From: Shewanella sp. Isolate13
GTDB lineage: Bacteria > Pseudomonadota > Gammaproteobacteria > Enterobacterales > Shewanellaceae
Length of the DNA: 64,000 nt
Assembly: GCF_022398325.1 (NCBI RefSeq)
Contig: NZ_JAKEVD010000011.1
Span: 53,375-117,374, forward strand
Direction of reading: 5' to 3'
Below the pieces are notes generated by a model. The model did not search any database. It was not told the DNA's origin and saw nothing but the letters and a program-made list of their open reading frames with translations. Shown here one piece after another: positions 35,494-42,950 of the stretch; the first letter of the stretch is position 1; each line of letters opens with the position of its first letter. A program made the position numbers and the translations under genes.

Positions 35494-36690
35494 ATGCACT
35501 ATAGTGCTAACCGCCGCCAACTGCTGAAAGGCATAGGTGCCGCAGGAGTTCTGAGCCAGTTAGGCGCTTTACCCGCGTTTGCCACTACTCATTCGACATT
35601 TGCCACTAATCCCTCTGCAGCCTGGGCTTCTAAGCAGCGCCTCTATGTCGATGGCCTATGTTTCCTTCCTGATGATCTCAACGATGCCACAGCATCTAAT
35701 ATCGATGCCTATATTTGCGATATCTCCGATATCGAAGCGATCAAACAAGCCGATGGAACCATCAACTATAAGCGTAGCTATAAGGCCTGTATCGAGAGCA
35801 TTACCGAGGCTAAGCAGCGAGTGGAAGCGAACCCGGACAAGTTGCTTCTCGGCTTAACTGGCAAAGATGTTAACCTAGCCAAGCACACAGAGCGCACTGC
35901 CGTCTTCTTTCAAATACAGGGCGCCGATTGTGTAGAACAGAGCATCGACACCGACTTAAGCCACGTTGATGAGTTTTACGATAAAGGCTTACGCGTGTTG
36001 CAGTTGACCCACCACTATGGCAACCCGTTTAGCGGTGGCGCATTAGATAACGATGCTCAAGGGGGCCTCAATCTGCCCTTAACACCTGCGGGCACTGCAC
36101 TTATCGACAAGCTCAACCACAAAAATATTCTAGTCGATGTTAGCCACTCCAGCGCCCAAAGCGCATTAGATACCGCACGCGTGAGCAAGTCGCCTATCGT
36201 GCAGAGTCATGGCGCAGCCCGTGCTATCGTAAATCATGCTCGCTGCTCTCCCGATACCGTCATTAAGGCCATTGCCGATACTGGTGGCTTATTTGGGGTA
36301 TTTATGATGAGTTTTTGGTTAACCAACGAAAAGGTTCCCACCATTGAACACTATATTGCTCAGCTTAAACACGTCGCCAATGTCGGTGGTATCGATGCCG
36401 TTGCTATCGCCAACGACTACCCACTACGCGGGCAAAAAACGCTACTCGAACTCAACAATAATAATGCCGAAGGCGTGAAGCAGTATTTAGATTGGTGGTA
36501 CAGCCTACGAGCAAAGAAGGTGCTAGGTTACGACATCGAGCCCCAGCACGCCGTGATCCCCGAGCTTAACCATATCGAACGCATGAATCGTATCGACATG
36601 GCGTTGGGTAAAGCCGGCTTTACCAGCTTAGATCGCGACAAGATCATGGGCAAAAACTGGGATCGAGTCCTCAACCAAGTTTTAATATAG
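35494..36690 (+). CDS. Tat-exported M19 (renal dipeptidase) family protein with altered metal site
   Basis: 398 aa. Twin-arginine signal NRRQLLKGIGAAGVLSQLG with an AFA cleavage site. M19 fold markers: VFFQIQGADC, GLRVLQLTHHYGNPFSGG, ILVDVSHSS, PIVQSHGAAR and a C-terminal KIMGKNWDRVL. In M19 dipeptidases the zinc ligands are His and Asp in DGHxD, a bridging Glu, and two later His. Here the first motif reads VDGLCFLPD (His and Asp replaced) and the bridging Glu is Gln142; only the later His in VSHSS and QSHG remain. Predicted to be inactive as a dipeptidase or to have a different activity. Periplasmic, monocistronic. A tandem repeat derived from its 3' end follows. Confidence 0.85.
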   Translation: MHYSANRRQLLKGIGAAGVLSQLGALPAFATTHSTFATNPSAAWASKQRLYVDGLCFLPDDLNDATASNIDAYICDISDIEAIKQADGTINYKRSYKACIESITEAKQRVEANPDKLLLGLTGKDVNLAKHTERTAVFFQIQGADCVEQSIDTDLSHVDEFYDKGLRVLQLTHHYGNPFSGGALDNDAQGGLNLPLTPAGTALIDKLNHKNILVDVSHSSAQSALDTARVSKSPIVQSHGAARAIVNHARCSPDTVIKAIADTGGLFGVFMMSFWLTNEKVPTIEHYIAQLKHVANVGGIDAVAIANDYPLRGQKTLLELNNNNAEGVKQYLDWWYSLRAKKVLGYDIEPQHAVIPELNHIERMNRIDMALGKAGFTSLDRDKIMGKNWDRVLNQVLI

Positions 36691-36809
36691 AGCATTCAGC
36701 GGTGTTTATATAAAGAGCCCTCAGCGGTGTTTATATAAAGAGCCTTCAGCGAGGTTTTTAATATAGAGTCCTCAACGAAGTCTTGATATAAAGAGCCTTC
36801 AGCGATCTG
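36666..36809. repeat. 25-27 bp tandem array that includes the end of the M19 gene
   Basis: Unit 1 (36666-36690) is the last eight codons plus stop of the M19 gene, ending TTTTAATATAG. Units 2 and 3 (36691-36715, 36716-36740) are near identical to each other (AGCxxTCAGCGGTGTTTATAT core). Unit 4 is 36741-36766, unit 5 (36767-36793, AGTCCTCAACGAAGTCTTGA) is closest to unit 1, and a partial unit 6 ends near 36809. The array appears to have grown from the gene's 3' end. Confidence 0.85.
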
Positions 36810-36823
36810 TCATAATCCCACAT

Positions 36824-36855
36824 AACAAAAAGGCGCAACCATTACTGATTGCGCC
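36824..36855 (-). terminator. Rho-independent terminator of the PH-domain gene
   Basis: GGCGCAA / TTGCGCC stem with a 10-base loop. On the minus strand TTTTTGTT follows. About 30 bases after the stop codon. Confidence 0.8.
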
Positions 36856-36886
36856 AATTGCAGCGATATAGCTTATAAAGAAAAAG

Positions 36887-37261
36887 CTATAAAGAAAGAT
36901 TCGCGATGGTCTTTTGGATCCCGACAACATCGGTGCCGCGTTTAAGCTCTTTTACCAACGGATCTTTCTGGCCTGAGATCCAAATTTTAAGCTCAGAATC
37001 CATATCGAAAGTACCTGCGGTTTCCACTTCAAAGTGGGTAATAGACTTATACGGCACCGAGTGATAACTCACCTTCTTACCCGTCACGCCCTGCTTATCA
37101 ATCAGGATAAGACGCTTGTTGGTAAACACGAACATATCGCGGATCACCTTATAGGCTAAGGTTAACCTCTCATCGTCGGCCATAATTGGGCTCAACTCTT
37201 GGGTTAACTCGTCAAGATTAACCTCAGATGCGTTGCCCATCAGCGAATCTAATAGTCCCAT
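36887..37261 (-). CDS. Bacterial PH-domain protein (bPH_1 type)
   Basis: 124 aa with AAGGAG eight bases upstream. After a helical N-terminus (LDSLMGNASEVNLDELTQEL) comes the bacterial pleckstrin-homology pattern: ERLTLAYKVIRDMFVFTNKRLILIDKQG, KVSYHSVPYKSITHFEVETAG, DMDSELKIWISG and a C-terminal helix. This matches the small cytoplasmic bPH_1 family (YvbH/YozO-like, recalled). Ligand and function unknown. Own terminator. Next gene upstream on the same strand is rlhA, 61 bases away. Confidence 0.85.
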   Translation of the reverse strand: MGLLDSLMGNASEVNLDELTQELSPIMADDERLTLAYKVIRDMFVFTNKRLILIDKQGVTGKKVSYHSVPYKSITHFEVETAGTFDMDSELKIWISGQKDPLVKELKRGTDVVGIQKTIANLSL

Positions 37262-37321
37262 CGTCTATTCTCCTTAATAGTTGTTAAGCAGGTGAGCTTA
37301 AGTTAGTGAGCGCTCAGCGGT

Positions 37322-39271
37322 TTAGTCCGTAGAGCGAACCTGCCTGTTTTCACCGACCACCATCATTTCACATTTCGGGCAGTCAAATACTAGCTTAAGC
37401 ACATCTTTACCTATTTCCAGCACCATAGGTTCGGCTTTAATGCCCGGTACCTCTTTTGGACAAAGATTAAAGTTAAAGCGCAAACAGTGCTTAGTGACCA
37501 TTAATGGCACATCTTCACTGATGCCGTTCTTCTCGTAGGTATCTTGGATTTCAATCACGCCATGACGCTGATAAAAGGCTTTAGCCTGCTCGTTGGCCAC
37601 GTTACCAAGGTAGCTCAAGTGCTTAACCGGATAGACGGCATCTTGGTTATATTTCCAGGCCTTAGGGCGCTGATAATCGTTGACTCTGGCTAGCTCTAAT
37701 GCCGCCACAGTGTCACGGCGAAGACCGTTTAGCAAAGAGGTTGGAATAAACCAAGTCTGAGCGGTTTCAATGCTGATATTGTGAGCCTTAAAGTCGGTAC
37801 TTCCGAGTTTGGCAAGCTGCTTACGTAGCCCTTGCTGAGTTTTTTCAATATCGGTAGCGGCGGTTTTTTCAACCACCAAGGTCTGAGTTGCGCTGTGACC
37901 ATAAACATCTGTCATAGTAAGCGACACGCCGTCCTCAGTATCGGCTAATACTAAGTCAACGCCGATAATGCGCTTAGCCGACTCTTTGGCTAGCACAGCT
38001 TCAAAAGCTTGGTTGTGGTTACGGTAAATGGTCATACCCACTTTAAGCTCTTTTGGCATACGCATCACAAATAGCTTCAGCCCCTCGGCGCGGTTAACCC
38101 GCAGACCCTTTAGCTTGTCGTCTGACTGTTTGGCCTCGGCATAATCGCTTGGGAAGAAACACAGTCCATCGCCATTGTTAAAGCCATGCTCAGATTCGAC
38201 TTCGATAAAGTCACTGCCGATGCGCTTCACCTTAGCCACCTCTTCACCGATATATTTCGGTGAGCGGAAATCATTCATGCCCTGGCTACGTTCATGGACG
38301 AAGTAATCTGTCTTGCCTCGGTTAAAGGTCTTTTCTGGATCGGGGGTAAAGGTGTGCTCACAGCGACCATGGGATGAAGCGACAAATTCACTGCGACGCG
38401 CGATGATCTTGTCTAGCTCTTGACGGTAATGGGCGGTGACGTTTTTAACATAGCTTAAATCTTTGAGACGTCCCTCAATCTTAAACGAGCGCACCCCCGC
38501 GTCGATCAAGGCTTCTAAGTTGTCGGTTTGATTATTATCTTTAAGGGATAGTAGATGTTCGTTTTGCGCCAGCACGTCACCTTGGCGAGTCTTTAAGTCT
38601 GCCGGTAAGCGGCACATCTGCGAGCATTCACCACGGTTAGCACTACGGTTGCTGAATGAGTGACTCAAGTTACACAGACCGCTAAATGCCACACACAATG
38701 CGCCATGAATAAAGAACTCAATCTGCATATTGGTGTTAGCCGCCACCTCACGAATTTGGCTTAGACCCAGTTCACGGGCCAATACCACCTGCGAGAACCC
38801 TACCTGCTCTAAGAAGGCGACTTTCTCTGGGCTACGATTATCCATCTGCGTACTGGCGTGCAAGGCTATCGGCGGTAAATCAAGTTGTAAAATACCCATG
38901 TCTTGCACGATAAGCGCATCGGCGCCTGCCTCATACACCTCCCAGATGAGTTTTTGCGCCGCTTCTAGCTCATCGTCCATCAAGATGGTATTGATGGCGA
39001 CAAACACTTGGGCGTGATATTGATGAGCAAAGGTACATAAGCGTGCGATATCTTCGACGCTATTACCAGCAGTGGCGCGCGCACCGAAGGCGGGACCACC
39101 GATATAGACGGCATCGGCACCATGGCGGATCGCTTCAATACCGAAGTCGGCATTCTTTGCCGGAGCCAGTAGCTCTAAACGGTTATTTTGTATCTCCACA
39201 GGAGAATGCGACTCGTCTTTAGGCGTCTCGTCGAGCTTATCGCTAGGAGTATAGATGCCAACATTGCTCAT
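37322..39271 (-). CDS. rlhA: 23S rRNA 5-hydroxycytidine C2501 synthase, U32 family
   Basis: 649 aa from the ATG at 39271 (GAGTGA seven bases upstream); E. coli RlhA (YdcP) is 653 aa. It hydroxylates C2501 of 23S rRNA using prephenate-linked chemistry. Strong landmarks: LELLAPAKNADFGIEAIRHG, ADAVYIGGPAFGARA, ALHASTQMDNRSPEKVAFL, EFFIHGALCVAFSGLCNLSH, SANRGECSQMCRLP, AGVRSFKIEGRLKDLSYVK. The Cys residues of the CxxS/GECSQMC region are the candidate Fe-S ligands. The ~250-residue C-terminal part with CLRFNFNLCP and FDCPKCEM distinguishes RlhA from the shorter TrhP (YegQ). Confidence 0.93.
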   Translation of the reverse strand: MSNVGIYTPSDKLDETPKDESHSPVEIQNNRLELLAPAKNADFGIEAIRHGADAVYIGGPAFGARATAGNSVEDIARLCTFAHQYHAQVFVAINTILMDDELEAAQKLIWEVYEAGADALIVQDMGILQLDLPPIALHASTQMDNRSPEKVAFLEQVGFSQVVLARELGLSQIREVAANTNMQIEFFIHGALCVAFSGLCNLSHSFSNRSANRGECSQMCRLPADLKTRQGDVLAQNEHLLSLKDNNQTDNLEALIDAGVRSFKIEGRLKDLSYVKNVTAHYRQELDKIIARRSEFVASSHGRCEHTFTPDPEKTFNRGKTDYFVHERSQGMNDFRSPKYIGEEVAKVKRIGSDFIEVESEHGFNNGDGLCFFPSDYAEAKQSDDKLKGLRVNRAEGLKLFVMRMPKELKVGMTIYRNHNQAFEAVLAKESAKRIIGVDLVLADTEDGVSLTMTDVYGHSATQTLVVEKTAATDIEKTQQGLRKQLAKLGSTDFKAHNISIETAQTWFIPTSLLNGLRRDTVAALELARVNDYQRPKAWKYNQDAVYPVKHLSYLGNVANEQAKAFYQRHGVIEIQDTYEKNGISEDVPLMVTKHCLRFNFNLCPKEVPGIKAEPMVLEIGKDVLKLVFDCPKCEMMVVGENRQVRSTD

Positions 39272-39411
39272 AAAAAAATCACTCAAAAAGGGTTAACACA
39301 AATATTTTGGGCGAAGATTATAGCAAAATGGACAAGCTTTGGCGTTAGCTAATATAAAATCAATTTTCAGCTAGCGCTATTTAGATGACAGAAGCGATTA
39401 GACAAGCGTAA

Positions 39412-39729
39412 TCAATAGTGCACCGCCAGCCAGATGGTTTCTTCCTCTTCACTGGTCCACGCGACTCTATGTCTAACATGGGCGGGAATATTCAGGTGAT
39501 CGCCCAACTTAAGATCAACCTCCTTACCATCTTCAAACTCTAGTTTGGCCGCGCCCTGTAAGAGCATCACCCACTCACTGCGTTGTTGGTTATACCACTG
39601 CCCTGCTGGCGTCACATGGGCTTTAGAGATAATTCGCTCTATCAACAAATTTGAGCCCGTCACTAGGGGCTCAAACACTTCCTGAGTTAAGTCTTGTGGC
39701 AGTGCCTCAAAGATATTGTGCTTTTCCAT
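39412..39729 (-). CDS. Small cupin-domain protein
   Basis: 105 aa single-domain cupin. SEWVMLLQGAAKLEFEDGKEVDLKLGDHLNIPAHVRHRVAW shows cupin motifs 1 and 2. Motif 1 lacks the usual HxH pair (WYNQQRSEWVMLLQG), so only the later His (AHVRHRV) and perhaps Glu remain as metal ligands. It may be a metal-free or weakly metal-binding cupin. The next minus-strand gene upstream is the deiodinase-like flavoprotein, about 70 bases away, so an operon is possible. Function unknown. Confidence 0.82.
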   Translation of the reverse strand: MEKHNIFEALPQDLTQEVFEPLVTGSNLLIERIISKAHVTPAGQWYNQQRSEWVMLLQGAAKLEFEDGKEVDLKLGDHLNIPAHVRHRVAWTSEEEETIWLAVHY

Positions 39730-39800
39730 CGCTGTACTCGGTTAGCTGTGCTTATTTATCTGTGTTTAGCATCGATTCCGCTATTGATTCGTTTGGGTAG

Positions 39801-40472
39801 TTATAAAAATGTGCAGATCTCTTCTAACGGCTTCTTCTGTAATGCATGCTCGGGCACCGTCGCATCCTCACTCGGATAACCCGCAATAATTAACATATAG
39901 GGGCGCTCATTACTGTTGTCACGACCGCAGACCTTACTTAGAAATGACATAGGATTAGGGGTGTGAGTCAAGGTGCCCAGCCCTGCATTATGTAGCGCTT
40001 GAATTAAAAATCCGGTAGCTATGCCTACCGACTCGTGCACATAGTAATTCGTCTTTTGCTCCCCCTCTTCTTCACTACGCTTTTGACTAAAAATCGCTAT
40101 CAGCCAAGGCGCATGTTCGAGGTAAGGTTTATCGGCGTTGGTTCCTAAGGGTTTAAGGGCATCAAGCCACTCCTCACCGGCACGACCTGCATAAAAGGCT
40201 CGCTCTAGTGCTTCGGCCTCATGACGAATTTGCGCCTTAATCTCAGGGTTGTTAATGGCAACAAAGTGCCAAGGCTGATGGTTGGCACCGTTAGGAGCTG
40301 TACCCGCCGCAAGAATACATTTCTCGATGATCTCTTTAGGGACGGCTCTATCTGAAAACTTGCGAATAGAGTGACGGCGCTGTACCTGCTTATAGTTAGC
40401 GTTGGCGCGCTCGAGCATCTCAGCTTGTGGGTATTCAATAAAGTCATTTAGTGGATGATGTATCTCAGTCAT
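39801..40472 (-). CDS. Nitroreductase-family flavoprotein, iodotyrosine deiodinase-like
   Basis: 223 aa from the ATG at 40472 (AAGG seven bases upstream); the longer frame adds 19 non-homologous residues. FMN-binding markers: RRHSIRKFSDR, TAPNGANHQPWHF, YVHESVGIATGFLIQALHNA, GLGTLTHTPNPMSFLSK. The active-site lid contains Glu90, Tyr94 and Lys115. Their spacing (4 and 21 residues) equals that of Glu157, Tyr161 and Lys182 in human iodotyrosine deiodinase, the triad that holds the halotyrosine zwitterion. So I predict reductive dehalogenation of halotyrosines rather than nitro reduction. The natural bacterial role is not known. Confidence 0.85.
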   Translation of the reverse strand: MTEIHHPLNDFIEYPQAEMLERANANYKQVQRRHSIRKFSDRAVPKEIIEKCILAAGTAPNGANHQPWHFVAINNPEIKAQIRHEAEALERAFYAGRAGEEWLDALKPLGTNADKPYLEHAPWLIAIFSQKRSEEEGEQKTNYYVHESVGIATGFLIQALHNAGLGTLTHTPNPMSFLSKVCGRDNSNERPYMLIIAGYPSEDATVPEHALQKKPLEEICTFL

Positions 40473-40570
40473 GCTAAGCCTTTGCCTTTTATTGTCATTA
40501 TTGTTGATTAACTTATCACTCTTTCGCACAAATGCTACTCAGTAACGGCGCCTTTCTCGCGACAGAAAGC

Positions 40571-41116
40571 CTATTTTTGCGCCTCAACAACAGCCTTTAG
40601 TTGAACTAATCCTTGATTTAAATCCTTAGCTATCATGCCTTCAAAATCGATAAACAGGATCATCAGGTTCATTGGGTAATCTAAGTGGCCACCAAAACCC
40701 CAAGTCACTCGCGTCTGTCTGGCTGAAATAGCTTCTGTTTCAATATAGGCAAAATCGGTGGACTCAAAGGGCTTATAAAATCTCAGCTCATAATCGATAC
40801 GTTTCCCCTCATCGATGCGTACAATCTCTTGCTCGCCCACTCCCACCTCTTCTTTGCCACTCGACCAGCTTGCAGTAAACCCAGTCATGCCATCGATACC
40901 GCGGTAGCTTTTTTGCATATCCGGATCCATCTGCGCCCACACACTATAGTTATCTTGATTCTTTAGGTATCTCACGTAATCGAATACCTCGGCAACGGGC
41001 TTATCTATGATGACTTCAGTAGTAACCGAATAACTCTTATCAACAAACAAAGCCACGATAAAAGGCAGTGCAATGATCACTAGGATCAACAGCAGGAATT
41101 TTTTAAACATAGTCAT
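40571..41116 (-). CDS. SRPBCC (polyketide cyclase/START-like) membrane-anchored protein
   Basis: 181 aa; the start could also be the ATG two codons in. Residues 3-25 (FKKFLLLILVIIALPFIVALFV) form an N-terminal anchor. The rest reads as a START/SRPBCC domain: SVTTEVIIDKPVAEVFDYVRYLKNQDNYSVW, TGFTASWSSGKEEVGVGEQEIV, RQTRVTWGFGGHLDYP, and a long C-terminal helix with DFEGMIAKDLNQGLVQLK. Such proteins bind hydrophobic ligands in a cavity; the ligand is unknown. Located between the deiodinase-like gene and nagB on the same strand, with gaps of about 100-240 bases. Confidence 0.8.
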   Translation of the reverse strand: MTMFKKFLLLILVIIALPFIVALFVDKSYSVTTEVIIDKPVAEVFDYVRYLKNQDNYSVWAQMDPDMQKSYRGIDGMTGFTASWSSGKEEVGVGEQEIVRIDEGKRIDYELRFYKPFESTDFAYIETEAISARQTRVTWGFGGHLDYPMNLMILFIDFEGMIAKDLNQGLVQLKAVVEAQK

Positions 41117-41354
41117 TTACTCTTATTAGTCGATGAACTAGACCCAAATACGACTGTGGCCAGCAAGGTAAATTAAGAATAAACGTAATATCAAGATAAT
41201 GACAAATCGAGTGCAGTAACGAAGCTCCAGCATGCATTCCCTTGTCAAATGCCATGGCAGAACTCGAGTAAATCGTAGCAACAAAAAAGGGACAAGCTAT
41301 GCTCATCCCTAATCGTTTAGTGATATCGGCCGCACTCTAAGTTAACAAAATAAG

Positions 41355-42146
41355 TTAAAGCCCTAATCTCGCCATCAGCTTTTGGTTCTCGGCTTCGATA
41401 TGCTTATAAAAATCTCGATCCGATAGCTTAGACGCAGCAGCTTCGTCGATCACTAATACTGCATCTTGGTGCAATTGCAGTGCCGATGCGGGACAAGCGG
41501 CAGTAAGCGCTCCTTCAACGGTTGCTTTAATGGCATCGGCCTTGTTCTCGCCGGTTGCCAGCAATACCACTTTTTTAGCATCTAAGATGGTACCTATGCC
41601 CATGGTGATTGAAAGATGTGGCTGGTATTCGCCGTCCTTAAAGAAGCGAGCATTATCGTCGATAGTCGCCTTGGTTAAGGTCTTGACTCTTGTGCGCGAC
41701 ATCAGCCCAGATGATGGCTCGTTAAAGCCGATATGACCGTTACGACCAATGCCTAACAGTTGAATATCAATTCCGCCGGCAGCGGTGATCTGCGCCTCAT
41801 AACCATGACAAGCTTCAATGGGGTTAACGGCATCCCCTGGTGGCACAAAAGTTTTCGATTTATCGATATCAATATGATCAAACAACTGCTCATTCATAAA
41901 GTAGCGGTAGCTTTGCGGGTGGCTACCTTCTAGCCCTAAATATTCATCTAGATTAAAGGTCTTAACCCCGGCAAAAGAGATCTGCTTAGCTTTATTCGCC
42001 GCGATTAGCCCCTGATAAAGTGACACAGGAGTTGATCCAGTCGCTAGCCCCAATACCGAATCGGCTTTTTTCTGCAGCTGTTTAATAAAAATGTTGGCGC
42101 CGTATTCAGCTACCGAGGCACTGTCTTTTAATATTACGATTTGCAT
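41355..42146 (-). CDS. nagB: Glucosamine-6-phosphate deaminase
   Basis: 263 aa; E. coli NagB is 266. Converts glucosamine 6-phosphate to fructose 6-phosphate and ammonia. Visible: [17 protein letters not shown], the catalytic-loop [11 protein letters not shown] with Asp, [32 protein letters not shown] with the active-site His, and [16 protein letters not shown]. This is the NagB-I isomerase type, not the SIS-type NagB-II. No nagA, nagK or chitin genes adjoin it, so it is a solitary copy. Divergent from the pseudouridine synthase gene. Confidence 0.95.
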   Translation of the reverse strand: MQIVILKDSASVAEYGANIFIKQLQKKADSVLGLATGSTPVSLYQGLIAANKAKQISFAGVKTFNLDEYLGLEGSHPQSYRYFMNEQLFDHIDIDKSKTFVPPGDAVNPIEACHGYEAQITAAGGIDIQLLGIGRNGHIGFNEPSSGLMSRTRVKTLTKATIDDNARFFKDGEYQPHLSITMGIGTILDAKKVVLLATGENKADAIKATVEGALTAACPASALQLHQDAVLVIDEAAASKLSDRDFYKHIEAENQKLMARLGL

Positions 42147-42321
42147 AAACTTGATCCAATATGAGTTAGCGGCAGTTAACCATGTAACATAACTATAACC
42201 TCTAATGACAACGCTGTCATTAGCTATTATTTAGACAAATATTTAGTGACAGAGAGCAACTCTGGCTCAAATGCCGCCGATTCACGCTATAATTGCGCTC
42301 CATTATTTGAGGAGCGCGACC

Positions 42322-42918
42322 ATGTCTGAAGCGGCTTTACCGACAGAGCAAACACATTTCCACTATGTGATTTATAAGCCCTTTCGATATTTAAGTCAGT
42401 TTGTACCAGAAAGCCGTAAGCGCAAACCGCTGCTGGGTGAGCTGTTCAACTTCCCAGATAACACCATGGCTATAGGTCGACTCGACCATGACTCTGAAGG
42501 CCTGTTACTACTGACAACCGACGGCATGCAGAGCCACCTTATCCGCAGCAAGTCGGTGGAAAAGGAATACTATGTTCAAGTAGATGGTGAAGCGAGTGCC
42601 GAGCAAGTGCAGCAGTTACAACAAGGGGTCGAAATCGGCATTAGTGGCGGTAAATACCAGACCCTACCCTGCGAGGTGAAGCGATTAGTGGCTGAACCTA
42701 AGCTTCCGGAGCGCGGGAAAAAGGTGCGCGATGCTCGTCACGGCCCAACCAGCTGGCTTTCCATCACCATCACTGAGGGTAAAAACCGCCAAGTAAGAAA
42801 GATGACTGCAGCGGTTGGCTTACCGACCTTAAGATTAGTGCGAGTCAGAATTGGTGCCATTCACCTTAAACAGATGCAACCCGGTGAGGTTATCCCCGTG
42901 ACTAGCTTGGCTATTTAG
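42322..42918 (+). CDS. rluE: RsuA/RluE-family pseudouridine synthase
   Basis: 198 aa from the ATG at 42322, which has GAGGAG seven bases upstream. Catalytic Asp in the family motif GRLDHDSEGLLLLTTDG, then VEKEYYVQVDG, and TEGKNRQVRKMTAAVGLPTLRLVRVRIG. No S4 domain precedes the catalytic part; start MSEAALPTEQTHFHYVIYKPF. This size and lack of S4 fit RluE (23S rRNA U2457) among E. coli paralogues, but RluB, RluF and RsuA relatives are close. Treat the exact target as uncertain. Confidence 0.78.
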   Translation: MSEAALPTEQTHFHYVIYKPFRYLSQFVPESRKRKPLLGELFNFPDNTMAIGRLDHDSEGLLLLTTDGMQSHLIRSKSVEKEYYVQVDGEASAEQVQQLQQGVEIGISGGKYQTLPCEVKRLVAEPKLPERGKKVRDARHGPTSWLSITITEGKNRQVRKMTAAVGLPTLRLVRVRIGAIHLKQMQPGEVIPVTSLAI

Positions 42919-42950
42919 ACTAGAAGCGGTAAGTCGCTCGCAGCCATCAA

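Noticed and set aside
36666..36809. Tandem array considered as CRISPR
   Set aside because: Units are contiguous and degenerate with no unique spacers, and no cas genes are nearby.
41103..41306. 67-aa ORF upstream of the SRPBCC gene
   Set aside because: No ribosome-binding site or conserved pattern; overlaps the start of the real gene.
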